From assembly GCA_003242885.1 (NCBI GenBank), contig QKMZ01000006.1, positions 1,357,563 to 1,421,562 on the forward strand: DNA of 64,000 nucleotides, given 5' to 3'. Below are positions 1 through 9,313 of the stretch, piece after piece. Source of the stretch: Candidatus Melainabacteria bacterium (GTDB lineage: Bacteria; Cyanobacteriota; Vampirovibrionia; Obscuribacterales; Obscuribacteraceae). The position numbers and the translations under genes were made by a program. Positions within the stretch are counted from its first letter, which is position 1, and every line of letters begins with the position of its first letter. The notes under the pieces are model-generated. The model saw nothing but the letters and a program-made list of their open reading frames with translations. It did no database searches and was not told the DNA's origin.

Positions 1-1
1 A

Positions 2-1519
2 TTTGGCAGTCCTTTATACATGAGCCCAGAACAATGCGCAGGTACTGGTATAGATAGCCGCTCCGACTTGTATTCGCTTGGTTGTCTTTTTTACGAAGCT
101 CTCACCGGTGCGCCTCCTTTTATTGGCGACACAGCCATTGCCACCATGATGAAACACCAGCAAGAGCCGCCGCTTTCATTGAAAGAAGCGTCTATGGGAA
201 TTGGTTTTCCGATTGGATTAGAAAAGATCATTGCGAAGCTTCTCGAGAAGGATCCTAATAACCGCTATCAAAAAGCTAACTCACTTGCTGCCGATCTGAT
301 TGAGCTGGAGCGCAGCCTGAGCGGAGAAAATAGCACTTCTTCCTCCACCCAGCAAATTGGAGAATTGCGGGCAGACCGCGGCAAAACAGCCACAAAAGGC
401 GGGCAGAGTTTTAACAGTAACACACTTCTGATTGCCGGTGCGGCGGCTCTCCTTGGTGCAGCAGCAGGCGCAACAATCTGCTATTTTGCTTTGAGCAACC
501 AGATAAAAGAACTCAAAACGTTTTACGAAGAGCGTATGCCGAAGGAATCACCTTTTGCGACTACGTCAACAACTCAGGCGTCATCGCAGTCTTCAGCGGA
601 CACAGAAAAGAAAGTTACTCCACCAGCTCTCGGCAGTTTTTCAAAAATTGAGGGTGAGAACCGCGTGTTGACCTTTCCCAAAGGTATCTGCATGGGTTCT
701 ATCATCGACGATTTTGCCTTCATCTGCGAAGCGGAAGGCGAGAAAAAATTCCCCAAGCAAAGAAGATTGTCATTGCTGGTGAGAAACAATGCACTCGATG
801 CGCCCGAATTGCTTATGGGATTCGCACCGGACGACCTGGTATTTCTCAATTTTAGTTCTGCTCAGCACTTCAAATCGGCGGGATTCTCTTATATTGCCCA
901 CATGACTAGCTTGAAGGCGTTGAACGCGAAACACACGCTATTCAACAATTCTGCGATTTCAAGCTTGGATAAACTTGTTAATCTGCGTTATGCAAATTTC
1001 AATGATACGCAAGTACACGGTGATGCGCTTATCAAGTCTCCAGTTTTGGCCAATCTCAATGCCCTTGATGTCTCCAACAATCAAGGCATGGTGCCGTTTT
1101 GCAAAATGCTTGGCGAATTATCCAATTTGTACGAACTGCAGATGCAAAACTGCCAATTGGATGATGTTCTGTTGAAAGATATTTCTCAGTGCAAGCCGCT
1201 GCGTGTTTTGTGTGTTTCGCAGAACAAAGATGTTACTGACGCTGGAGTGAGTTATCTGAAGGACATGAAAAATCTGACGTGGCTTGACTTATCGTCGACT
1301 TCAATATCGCCGAACTGCATTGAGAGTTTGCGTGAGATGCCTGGACTTAAAAAGCTCGAATTAGGCGAAATAGATTGGACTGGTGAGCAAAAGCGGACAT
1401 TTGAAAAAGCGTTGAAACAGAAGCTGCCGTCAATCAAAGTCTTTTGGACAGATGAGGAGACTTCGGACTTGGCGAAGAATCTTCCTGACTTCAAGTGGGA
1501 CGCTGGCAACCTCAAGTGA
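2..1519 (+). CDS. Membrane Ser/Thr protein kinase with C-terminal LRRs (5' end outside window)
   Basis: Only the last part of the kinase domain is present: the open frame enters at base 2 and begins at the activation-segment motif GSPLYMSPEQC, which also occurs in the three following paralogues. The rest of the kinase C-lobe runs to about residue 100 counted from the Met at 20. A Thr/Ser/Gln-rich linker follows, then one hydrophobic segment at about 135-158, rich in Ala/Gly, and about 340 further residues. Residues of about 290-470 show leucine-rich repeats of the type LxxLxxLDLSSTSI. By family rules the kinase would be cytoplasmic and the LRR part extracytoplasmic. It is the first of four tandem paralogues, 52 bases ahead of the next. 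Substrate and ligand cannot be told from sequence. Confidence 0.85.
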   Translation, partial: FGSPLYMSPEQCAGTGIDSRSDLYSLGCLFYEALTGAPPFIGDTAIATMMKHQQEPPLSLKEASMGIGFPIGLEKIIAKLLEKDPNNRYQKANSLAADLIELERSLSGENSTSSSTQQIGELRADRGKTATKGGQSFNSNTLLIAGAAALLGAAAGATICYFALSNQIKELKTFYEERMPKESPFATTSTTQASSQSSADTEKKVTPPALGSFSKIEGENRVLTFPKGICMGSIIDDFAFICEAEGEKKFPKQRRLSLLVRNNALDAPELLMGFAPDDLVFLNFSSAQHFKSAGFSYIAHMTSLKALNAKHTLFNNSAISSLDKLVNLRYANFNDTQVHGDALIKSPVLANLNALDVSNNQGMVPFCKMLGELSNLYELQMQNCQLDDVLLKDISQCKPLRVLCVSQNKDVTDAGVSYLKDMKNLTWLDLSSTSISPNCIESLREMPGLKKLELGEIDWTGEQKRTFEKALKQKLPSIKVFWTDEETSDLAKNLPDFKWDAGNLK

Positions 1520-1571
1520 ATTGAGGAATATACTGAAATAGGAGCTCTATTGCCCCTTTTCTGAGGTCAAT

Positions 1572-3749
1572 GTGGCAGAAGAGTCAAAACAAAATGACAA
1601 CGATGTCGAGCTGTCGCTTGAGCAAGCGGATGCCGCTTCCCGTGACACGACTTTGAATGTCCCGATGCAACCACAGGTGGTGCTAGCGCCGGGACAGATT
1701 GTCATGGAGAAGTATCGCATCATAGATCTGCTTGGGCGAGGGGGAATGGGCAGCGTTTATCGCGTTGAAAACCTGCTGGTAAATCGTATCTATGCTCTTA
1801 AATGTCTGAGTAAAGCCCAAACCAACGATGGCTCCTGGAGGCGCTTTCAGAATGAAGTGAAAGCGGCGCATATGCTTGACCATGCGAATCTGATTCGCGT
1901 ATATGATTTTGGACTTTTGCCCGGCGGTCAACCGTATTTCCTTATGGAATTGGTAGATGGTCCTACCCTTGCCGATGAAATAAGGAAACAGGGAAAATTA
2001 GAGTTGGAGCGGGCGCTAAAGATTTTCATCCACGTTGCGTTTGCGATTCAATACGCTCACAACCATAAGATTGTCCACAGAGATTTGAAACCCAGCAACA
2101 TCATGCTGGCAAAACCTCACTATGAGCAAGAACAAGAAATTGTGAAGGTCGTTGATTTTGGAATTGCAAAATTGACTGGTGTTGATGAGTTCAATCAGCA
2201 GACGCTTACAAAGACAGGGGAAATTTTTGGCAGTCCACTTTATATGAGCCCCGAACAATGCATGGGAATTGCGGTCGATCATCGCTCTGATCTTTATTCG
2301 CTTGGATGCGTGTTTTATGAAACGCTCACTGGAGCACCACCGTTTATCGGTGAAAGCGCTCTTTCAACGATGTTAAAGCATCAGTCAGACGTCCCTCTTT
2401 CTCTCAAAGAAGCTTCCATGGGAGATGATTTCCCCGAACAGATTCAAACCATCATTGAGAAACTGTTAGAGAAAAATCCAGACAATCGCTATCAATCAGC
2501 GAATGACTTGGCGGAAGATTTGATTGTCTTAGAAAAAACGTTGAGTGGCGATCAGGCAACCATCGTAAAAGCAGCTTTGAGCAATGCTGCGCACAAAATC
2601 GAAAAGGAAAAGGAGAAACTGGCAATTGCGCCAAGCATCTATCTCACGATTGGCGCATGTTCTCTTACATTTGTCCTGGGGTTGATTGTTTGTTATTGGC
2701 TTGTGAGTACACAGACTATAGCGCCGAAAATTTCCCAACCAAGATTAAGACCTGCAAATCCTATTAGTTCGGCAAAAATTGTCCCAGCTCCCGCTCCATC
2801 CCAGAAGGAGCAGATTAAGCCGTGGGCGACGCGAACGAAGCAGTTTGTCGAGTTTCATTTTCCAGAAGATAAATCTATCGGCGAGTTGGAGTTTGAAGAT
2901 GGCTCACGTGAGACTGCAAAAGGCTTTGTAAAAGTCCCTGTGGGAAAGCCCATAGGACTGCTAACAAACAAGAATGTCCTAGAACACTGCGAGTTATTGG
3001 ATGGCTTCCAACCAGACGACCTGCAGCTTCTTAGCCTGGGGGGAGCCAGACAGATAAACCCTGAGGTGTACAAGCATCTCAGACATCTTACCGGTCTTAA
3101 GATTCTCAATCTCAGTGGTACCGACTTTAAAGATGAAGACTTGCCCAACATTGCCGGATTGAAGAATCTTCGTTATCTGAATCTGGCTACGACAAGAGTT
3201 ACTTGCATTGAGATTCTGCGCTTGCCGATTCTTCAGAATTTGGCTTGCCTGGATATAGCTGGCGCCAGTGATGGCGACAAATTTGCGGCTATGGTTCCTA
3301 ATTTAACGAAATTGAAATCCCTGGTAATTGCAGGGAGTTTCGATTTAGGAGATAGTGATTTATCTCATATCGCTAAGAGTAAGTCGCTGAAGGTTTTGTC
3401 TCTCGCCCATAACGGCATCACAAACAATGGGCTGGAAAAGCTTCTACCGCTCAAAACATTGCAATGGATCGATCTTACTCAAACTGCCATTCATCCAAAT
3501 TGTTGTGAGATTTTGGCAAGATTTCCGGCGTTGAAAAAAATAGAACTAGGCTCTGTTTTCAATACTGACGAGAAAAGACAATTCGAACAGTACATTAGAA
3601 AGCATAGACCCGATATTGAAACAATTTGGAAAGACGTTAATACCACTGATTTGGACACATGTTTGCCTGAATTACCATGGAAGGGGAAAAGCATAAAACC
3701 GTACACTGACCTTGACTTAACCAAGTTTGTCGAGATCCCGAAATTGTAG
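1572..3749 (+). CDS. Membrane Ser/Thr protein kinase with C-terminal LRRs
   Basis: Complete 725-residue paralogue. It has a hydrophilic N-terminus, then a PknB-type kinase domain: Gly loop LGRGGMGSVY at 54-63, ATP-binding Lys77, HRDLKPSN with catalytic Asp171, DFG at 195-197 and SPEQC at 226-230, so all catalytic residues are present. A Thr-rich activation loop (QQTLTKTGE) precedes the SPEQC motif. One membrane segment lies at about 355-378, followed by a Pro-rich linker, a module with an FPEDKSIG motif, and LRRs at about 500-660. Start is GTG with GAGG five bases upstream. The gap to the next paralogue is 49 bases, so co-transcription of the array is likely. The LRR region probably senses something outside the cytoplasm; this is inference. 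Confidence 0.9.
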   Translation: MAEESKQNDNDVELSLEQADAASRDTTLNVPMQPQVVLAPGQIVMEKYRIIDLLGRGGMGSVYRVENLLVNRIYALKCLSKAQTNDGSWRRFQNEVKAAHMLDHANLIRVYDFGLLPGGQPYFLMELVDGPTLADEIRKQGKLELERALKIFIHVAFAIQYAHNHKIVHRDLKPSNIMLAKPHYEQEQEIVKVVDFGIAKLTGVDEFNQQTLTKTGEIFGSPLYMSPEQCMGIAVDHRSDLYSLGCVFYETLTGAPPFIGESALSTMLKHQSDVPLSLKEASMGDDFPEQIQTIIEKLLEKNPDNRYQSANDLAEDLIVLEKTLSGDQATIVKAALSNAAHKIEKEKEKLAIAPSIYLTIGACSLTFVLGLIVCYWLVSTQTIAPKISQPRLRPANPISSAKIVPAPAPSQKEQIKPWATRTKQFVEFHFPEDKSIGELEFEDGSRETAKGFVKVPVGKPIGLLTNKNVLEHCELLDGFQPDDLQLLSLGGARQINPEVYKHLRHLTGLKILNLSGTDFKDEDLPNIAGLKNLRYLNLATTRVTCIEILRLPILQNLACLDIAGASDGDKFAAMVPNLTKLKSLVIAGSFDLGDSDLSHIAKSKSLKVLSLAHNGITNNGLEKLLPLKTLQWIDLTQTAIHPNCCEILARFPALKKIELGSVFNTDEKRQFEQYIRKHRPDIETIWKDVNTTDLDTCLPELPWKGKSIKPYTDLDLTKFVEIPKL

Positions 3750-3798
3750 TCAATTGGCGAAATACATATGCGGCAGGTGATTCGGGTAGATCATTTGC

Positions 3799-5967
3799 AT
3801 GGGGTCCTATCAAGAAATTACGCCGACAAGCGAACGAACCTATGCAATGAATCCAATCATGGGTCCATTCATAGAACCGGGAACTATTCTTTCGGGAAAG
3901 TTTCGCGTCGTTGAGCTTCTGGGCGCAGGCGGCATGGGCAGTGTCTATCGCGTAGACCATCTCTTGATGGAAAGGCAGTTTGCTCTTAAGTGCATGAATA
4001 AGTTTCAGGAGGAAAACGCCAGCTGGCGGCGTTTTCAAAATGAAGCGAAAGCCGCTTACATGCTTGACCATCCCAATCTCTTGAAAGTTTTCGAACTGGG
4101 ATTGTTGGATAGCGGACAACCTTTCTTCTTGATGGAAGTAGTTGAAGGCAGGACGTTAGCTGACGAGATAAAAGCAATCGCCCACTTGCCGGTTGACCGC
4201 GCCGTTCGGATTTTCATTCAGGTAGCTTTCGCACTGGGTTACGCACACGAGCGAAAGATTATTCACCGTGACGTAAAACCTAGCAACATTATGCTAGTGC
4301 CGCCTAAGAGCGAGTACGAAGTCGAAGGGATAAAGGTTGTCGATTTCGGAATTGCAAAACTTACCGGAGTAGATGAATTCAATCAGCAGACGCTGACGCG
4401 CACCGGTGAAGTCTTCGGCAGTCCTTTTTACATGAGTCCTGAGCAGTGTGCAGGGTTGGCTGTCGACCATCGCTCAGATCTGTATTCGCTGGGCTGCGTA
4501 TTCTATGAAGCTTTGACGAGCGCGCCTCCTTTTATGGGGGAAACAGCGCTGGCAACAATGATGAAACATCAAAGTGACGTTCAATTGAGTCTCAAAGAAG
4601 CATCGTTAGGAGTGAGCTATCCAGCCGCTCTCGAAGCGATTATTTGCAAATTGCTGGAAAAAGATCCTGACAACCGCTATCAATCAGCCAATCTTCTGGC
4701 CAGCGATCTCATCGCACTTGAGCGAGCTATCGATGAGAACAAGCAAGAAATCACCAGACGAAATCCTGTTCTTCTTTCAGTAAATCCCGAAAATGGTTTC
4801 AAGTCAGCAGCAGCAAGAGCATTGAAAACAATGACGCTGTCGAAACTGGCGGTGTTTGGTGTGTCGATGTATCTACTGGGCGCCGCAAGCTTGTACGCGC
4901 TTATGTATGTGATGAACAAGCAAGGTGTGAAAACCGCATTGGTGGAGCCGGCACCGGTGCAGCAGCAACTCAATCAACAAGGAAGCGAGTATTGGTCCCA
5001 AATAGAACCAGATAGGGCCCATCCAGGAAAGACGAAGAAAACTTTCTATTTTCCTGACAATAAAGTAGTTGGACTTCTGATTGCGGCAAATGGCTCTACT
5101 GGTCTGGCTCGGGGACGGGTTACCGCTCCTACAAATATGAAGACCGGATTTCTTGCCGGTGACTTCATTACGCCGGAATACATCGATAAATTCAGACCGG
5201 ACGAGATTTCTGTCTTTGATTTCAATGCAGAAACAGTTGATTCAAGCTATTTCAACGCAATTAAAAAGTTTGAGGACATGCGCATTCTTAATGTTAGTGG
5301 TACCGCATTTAGTGACAAGGATCTGCCTGTTCTGGGATCGTTCAAGAAGCTTCAGTATCTCAACTTGTCGCATACGGATGTTGATTGCGCAAAAATGCTT
5401 AAGTTGCCTAACATCTACAATCTCAACGGAATAGAGCTAAGTCACACAGATGGTTGTGATGCTTTCATCAAGAATATCACTAAGTTTCCCAGGCTTTACG
5501 AAATCATAGTCAGTGTCAACGGCTTTACCGACTCAGATATTGCGGGCTTAGCCAAAAGCAAAACACTGAGAGTAATTGACTTATCGACCAATACGATTTC
5601 GGACAAAGGAGTCGCTAATCTTCTGCCAATCAAAACGCTTGAATGGCTGGATTTGTCGAGAACCGTAGTCACCCCAAAGGTGGTCGACATTTTGAAACAG
5701 TTTCCAAATCTGAAGAAGGTGGAACTGGGACTGCGTGAATGGCCGCCAACCGTCAAAGCAAACATCATCCGAGAGCTCAAAGAATTCAACCCGAAAATCG
5801 AGGTGTATTTCCGAGACGCTTACACTCACGACCAGTCTATCTTGACCGACTTTGTATGGCAGGGTCATGGATTCTTAGGACATGCGAACACAAAACGACT
5901 TATTCCGCCTCCTCCTACTGATTCCATCACTGAGCACCGGGGAGCTCCTTCGAGCTCCTCGCCGTAG
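3799..5967 (+). CDS. Membrane Ser/Thr protein kinase with C-terminal LRRs
   Basis: Complete 722-residue paralogue of the two preceding genes. The kinase domain starts near residue 30, with Gly loop LGAGGMGSVY, Lys64, HRDVKPSN at 156-163, DFG at 182-184 and SPEQC near 213. The membrane segment is at about 350-372 (YLLGAASLYALMYV). The far side carries an FPDNKVVG module and then LRRs with the LxxLxxLDLSRT pattern. It ends in a short Pro/Ser-rich tail. ATG 3799 is used; an internal ATG at 3844 is also possible because the paralogues' N-termini are not conserved. All catalytic residues are intact, so an active kinase is expected. Confidence 0.9.
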   Translation: MGSYQEITPTSERTYAMNPIMGPFIEPGTILSGKFRVVELLGAGGMGSVYRVDHLLMERQFALKCMNKFQEENASWRRFQNEAKAAYMLDHPNLLKVFELGLLDSGQPFFLMEVVEGRTLADEIKAIAHLPVDRAVRIFIQVAFALGYAHERKIIHRDVKPSNIMLVPPKSEYEVEGIKVVDFGIAKLTGVDEFNQQTLTRTGEVFGSPFYMSPEQCAGLAVDHRSDLYSLGCVFYEALTSAPPFMGETALATMMKHQSDVQLSLKEASLGVSYPAALEAIICKLLEKDPDNRYQSANLLASDLIALERAIDENKQEITRRNPVLLSVNPENGFKSAAARALKTMTLSKLAVFGVSMYLLGAASLYALMYVMNKQGVKTALVEPAPVQQQLNQQGSEYWSQIEPDRAHPGKTKKTFYFPDNKVVGLLIAANGSTGLARGRVTAPTNMKTGFLAGDFITPEYIDKFRPDEISVFDFNAETVDSSYFNAIKKFEDMRILNVSGTAFSDKDLPVLGSFKKLQYLNLSHTDVDCAKMLKLPNIYNLNGIELSHTDGCDAFIKNITKFPRLYEIIVSVNGFTDSDIAGLAKSKTLRVIDLSTNTISDKGVANLLPIKTLEWLDLSRTVVTPKVVDILKQFPNLKKVELGLREWPPTVKANIIRELKEFNPKIEVYFRDAYTHDQSILTDFVWQGHGFLGHANTKRLIPPPPTDSITEHRGAPSSSSP

Positions 5968-5991
5968 AAAAGTCACATTCGAAGCTTATAC

Positions 5992-8325
5992 TTGAAGCGA
6001 AGGTTATTGGCACTCCCGCAGCAGCTGACAGACCACCAGGCGTATTCCTTGAAAGACGAGAAGACAGACTCAGAGAAAAGTTTGATAGTCCCCTCTCCAG
6101 GAACGGATGGGACGGACAACTCTTACACTCTCGGCGAAAACACCATGTCTCTGTTTGCACAGAGTCCTGTCGTGTTGGAGCCCGGCTTGATCGTGCTCGA
6201 AAAGTTCAAAATAATCGACCTGCTTGGACAAGGTGGCATGGGCAGTGTTTATCGTGTCGAACATTTGCTAATGGGGCGACAGTTTGCTCTCAAATGTTTG
6301 AACAAGTTTCAAGAGGCTGATGCTGCCTGGCGTCGCTTTCAGAATGAAGCAAAAGCTGCTCATTTGCTTGATCATGCAAACCTTCTCAAGGTTTACGAAT
6401 TCGGGCTTCTTCCGGGTGGTCAGCCCTTCTTTCTAATGGAACTGGTTGAGGGCATTACCCTTGCCGACGAGATTAAGAAGCTTGGACAATTGCCGGTTGA
6501 CAGGGCTGTACGCATATTTATTCAGGTGGCATTTGCAATAGGTTATGCGCACGAAAGCAGAGTGATTCACCGCGACATCAAGCCAAGCAATATCATGGTT
6601 TCCCAGAAAACCGGCGAGGACGTCGAGCATGTAAAAATTCTCGACTTTGGTATTGCAAAACTTACGGGGGTTGATGAGTTCAACCAACAAACACTGACAA
6701 AAACAGGAGAAATCTTCGGCAGCCCTCTCTATATGAGCCCAGAGCAGTGTACCGGGATAGCAGTTGATCATCGAAGCGATCTCTATTCCATGGGTTGTGT
6801 TTTCTACGAAACGCTTACAAGCGCACCACCTTTCATTGGCGAATCAGCCCTTTCTACCATGATGAAACATCAAGGTGAAAAGCCGCTTTCTCTGAAGGAA
6901 GCATCGCTAGGCACTCAGTATCCGCAAATGCTTGAAGAGATCGTATCCAAGCTTTTGGAAAAGGATCCAGCAAACAGATATCAATCCGCTAATGCTGTGG
7001 CAAAAGACTTGATCAAATTAGAACGCCGACTTACAGAAGAATCGAAAAGCACGCTGGAGCCAGTGGGCACGACTCAAGTCTTGTTGAAACCCGAGTTCGA
7101 GAAAAAGGACACAGCAATCTCTCTTACTCCGTCCAATACTTCTTTAATCCTTCTATCAGTGGGTGTCATTTTCGCCATGGGCGCGCTGACAAGCTACGTT
7201 TGTTTCTACCCTCAGCAAGAGAAGTCTGCACCAACACGACTCTTCTTTGACAGGAGCAGTTCTAGTGCTGAATCGGCAACCTCCACGGGTAGTGATACCA
7301 ATGGCGATGCAGCGACAGATGCCGCAGCTCAACTTAAAAAGGAAGATCCGCAATATGAAGAAAGCGTCCGCCAATCAACATACTGGTCGTCTGTCCGCGG
7401 GCATACTCGCAGATATAGATTTCCACAGAAGCAATCAATAGGCCTGATTCTAACCGCCGGAGGAGGTATACACCAGGCAACCGGCGAATTCACTGTGCAT
7501 ACGAATGACTTGATTGGTTTTGTGCCAAACGATTATTTGATGAGTCATCCTCAGCTGATGGACAAGTTTCAGCCGAATGAACTTACTTTGATCGATCTAA
7601 ATTCACAGCGCGCAAAGTCACCTGTTTTCTACAGCAAACTGGTGAATTTTCCAAAGTTGAAGTTTTTCAACGCCTTTTACTCGCAGCTAAAATCAAATCT
7701 TCCTGTGCTCGAAAAATTGACGGAATTGCTCTATTTAGACGTAGCCTGGAATGACATTGATTGCAGACAACTGCTGAAATACATCCATCCTGAAAAACTA
7801 AATTATCTGAACATCACAAGCACAGATAACCCCACCGTACTTTTAGAGAACCTCGGCAAATTTCCTAAATTGCGCCAATTAATCGCTGCAAAATGCGATT
7901 TGCAAGATGCAGATTTGAACGTGATTTCCGGGTCGAAAGTATCCACTCTGTGCCTTGGATGGAACGAGGATATCACCAACAAGGGAGTAGCGAATCTGAG
8001 TGGATTGAAGTCGCTCGTTCGACTCGATTTGAGTTTTACCGATGTAACTCCTGAAGTCTGGCAGGAGCTGATGGCATTTCCAAAACTGCAAACTGTGAAG
8101 GTCGCGAGTATGCGATGGTCAGATCGACAGAAGCTATTATTTGCCAAACAAATGCGAATTCACGCTCCCAATGTTCTTGTTGACACCGACAGCACCAACT
8201 TTAAGGAATTCACAGTGGCGGTGACCGACATTGAGTGGTTGAACAGGGGCACGGATGCGCATGATTGGCCTATGAAGCAGGAATTGAACAACAATGCTCA
8301 ATTCATTGATGGCAAGCTGCAATAG
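5992..8325 (+). CDS. Membrane Ser/Thr protein kinase with C-terminal LRRs
   Basis: Fourth member of the array, 777 residues from a TTG at 5992. ATG 6145 would give a 726-residue protein starting 14 residues before the kinase domain. Neither start has a clear ribosome-binding site, so the first 51 residues are uncertain. The kinase motifs LGQGGMGSVY, HRDIKPSN, DFGIAK and SPEQC are all intact. One membrane segment follows (SVGVIFAMGALTSYVCF), then a Ser/Ala/Asp-rich linker, an FPQKQSIG module and LRRs (LVRLDLSFTDVT). The C-terminal region ends in an Asn/Gln-rich tail. The gene is 24 bases downstream of the previous one and is probably the last of the transcription unit. Confidence 0.88.
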   Translation: MKRRLLALPQQLTDHQAYSLKDEKTDSEKSLIVPSPGTDGTDNSYTLGENTMSLFAQSPVVLEPGLIVLEKFKIIDLLGQGGMGSVYRVEHLLMGRQFALKCLNKFQEADAAWRRFQNEAKAAHLLDHANLLKVYEFGLLPGGQPFFLMELVEGITLADEIKKLGQLPVDRAVRIFIQVAFAIGYAHESRVIHRDIKPSNIMVSQKTGEDVEHVKILDFGIAKLTGVDEFNQQTLTKTGEIFGSPLYMSPEQCTGIAVDHRSDLYSMGCVFYETLTSAPPFIGESALSTMMKHQGEKPLSLKEASLGTQYPQMLEEIVSKLLEKDPANRYQSANAVAKDLIKLERRLTEESKSTLEPVGTTQVLLKPEFEKKDTAISLTPSNTSLILLSVGVIFAMGALTSYVCFYPQQEKSAPTRLFFDRSSSSAESATSTGSDTNGDAATDAAAQLKKEDPQYEESVRQSTYWSSVRGHTRRYRFPQKQSIGLILTAGGGIHQATGEFTVHTNDLIGFVPNDYLMSHPQLMDKFQPNELTLIDLNSQRAKSPVFYSKLVNFPKLKFFNAFYSQLKSNLPVLEKLTELLYLDVAWNDIDCRQLLKYIHPEKLNYLNITSTDNPTVLLENLGKFPKLRQLIAAKCDLQDADLNVISGSKVSTLCLGWNEDITNKGVANLSGLKSLVRLDLSFTDVTPEVWQELMAFPKLQTVKVASMRWSDRQKLLFAKQMRIHAPNVLVDTDSTNFKEFTVAVTDIEWLNRGTDAHDWPMKQELNNNAQFIDGKLQ

Positions 8326-8360
8326 ATGAGCATCTGCCGGATTCTTCAGTAGCTTGGAAT

Positions 8361-8636
8361 TTATGCGGCGCGCGACTTGAGCTGTTTGATCAAATCGTCT
8401 TGTCCGAGCATGTATCCCTGCTGTGCTTGCTCGTCTGCATAAACAGCGATTGCATTTACACATTCGGTAATCAAACTAGAGGGCGCAAATTCAGTCATGC
8501 GCATCAATATTTGCTCTACAGCTTGCCATTCTTTTGAGTCCAGAGGAATAGATTCGTCGAGCCGCTGCGTGACCATATGGCGGTGGTCTTCTGCTTTTTT
8601 GGCTTGTGTCCTCTGACTCAATTTGACTCGTTTCAT
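8361..8636 (-). CDS. Small protein of unknown function, paralogue of 37078-37335
   Basis: 91 residues, ATG with GGGAG eight bases upstream. No signal peptide or membrane segment; the protein is charged and probably helical. From about residue 20 on it aligns end to end with the product of 37078-37335, sharing the patterns RLDxxIPLxxxEW, ISY/AVYADxQA and GYxLGQxDLxKxLK. The family is not one I recognise, so no function is assigned. It faces the last LRR kinase gene convergently, with a gap of 35 bases. The conserved Trp and the acidic/basic alternation suggest a compact helical domain, possibly a binding partner; this is inference. Confidence 0.75.
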   Translation of the reverse strand: MKRVKLSQRTQAKKAEDHRHMVTQRLDESIPLDSKEWQAVEQILMRMTEFAPSSLITECVNAIAVYADEQAQQGYMLGQDDLIKQLKSRAA

Positions 8637-9313
8637 TTCAGTAACTCCCAGACTTGCTTAGTTCGCCATCTCTGCAGTTCGTTTTAGACCTGCTCGAAAG
8701 TCGCCTAAGGCATGACGGTGACCGTGAAGTAATTAGTAGGAGATTGATTGAATCTCATATCGCGAAGGCGCTTGAAAACCGGCTCGTTTTGCATGTTTTG
8801 TATGGAGTTGGTCCTTGAGCAGGCTGTCATGAGTTTAAACAATCCCTTTCCTTGCACTGCGCTTAACTTCAGGTCTGCACAGAGAAAACTGACGACCCCC
8901 TGAACTATTAGTTCCGCCTCACAGAAAATCTTCAGGATCTTGCATCCATTGCAGCGATATTCAATATCTCGCTTTAATCGACCTTTTAGTAATTAGATAT
9001 ACGAGCAGGCTTTTGCTTTGCAACCTACTAAAAAAGGCCATTTCAAATGCCTGATGACATCTAGAAAAATGAGCGCAATTTTTTCTAGTTATGGGCTGGA
9101 AAATTCACATCTGACGGGTTTGCCCGTGCTCAGTTGATATAATTAAACAAGTTCGATTCGGGGAACCCGTGCCGCCTCTACAGTTCTTGAGAGGCGCGGT
9201 TTTCGTCGGGATGCTGCTAGTTCTGATGCTCTCCGGATCGCTGAAAGTGCGACGAAGAGTAAGAAAACGCAAGTGCGTGTCCATTACTGGACAAACTAAA
9301 CAGGACGAGAGCA
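8637..9313. other. Gene-free stretch upstream of the sdh operon
   Basis: No coding frame here has a convincing start or composition. It holds two operator-like palindromes: GATATT-C-AATATC at 8956-8968, and CTAGAAAAA/TTTTTCTAG with a 10-base loop at 9061-9088. A TATAAT hexamer lies at 9138-9143, about 170 bases before the sdhC start, but no good -35 box sits 16-18 bases upstream of it; a CGGG/CCCG mini-hairpin (9115-9126) lies in that place. The region must hold the promoters of both divergent units. Confidence 0.4.

Noticed and set aside
9115..9143. Promoter with TATAAT at 9138
   Set aside because: The -10 box is good but no -35 hexamer lies at the proper distance; not called as a separate feature.
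9149..9190. tRNA-like GTTCGATTC stretch before sdhC
   Set aside because: The flanks do not form acceptor, D or anticodon stems, so there is no cloverleaf.
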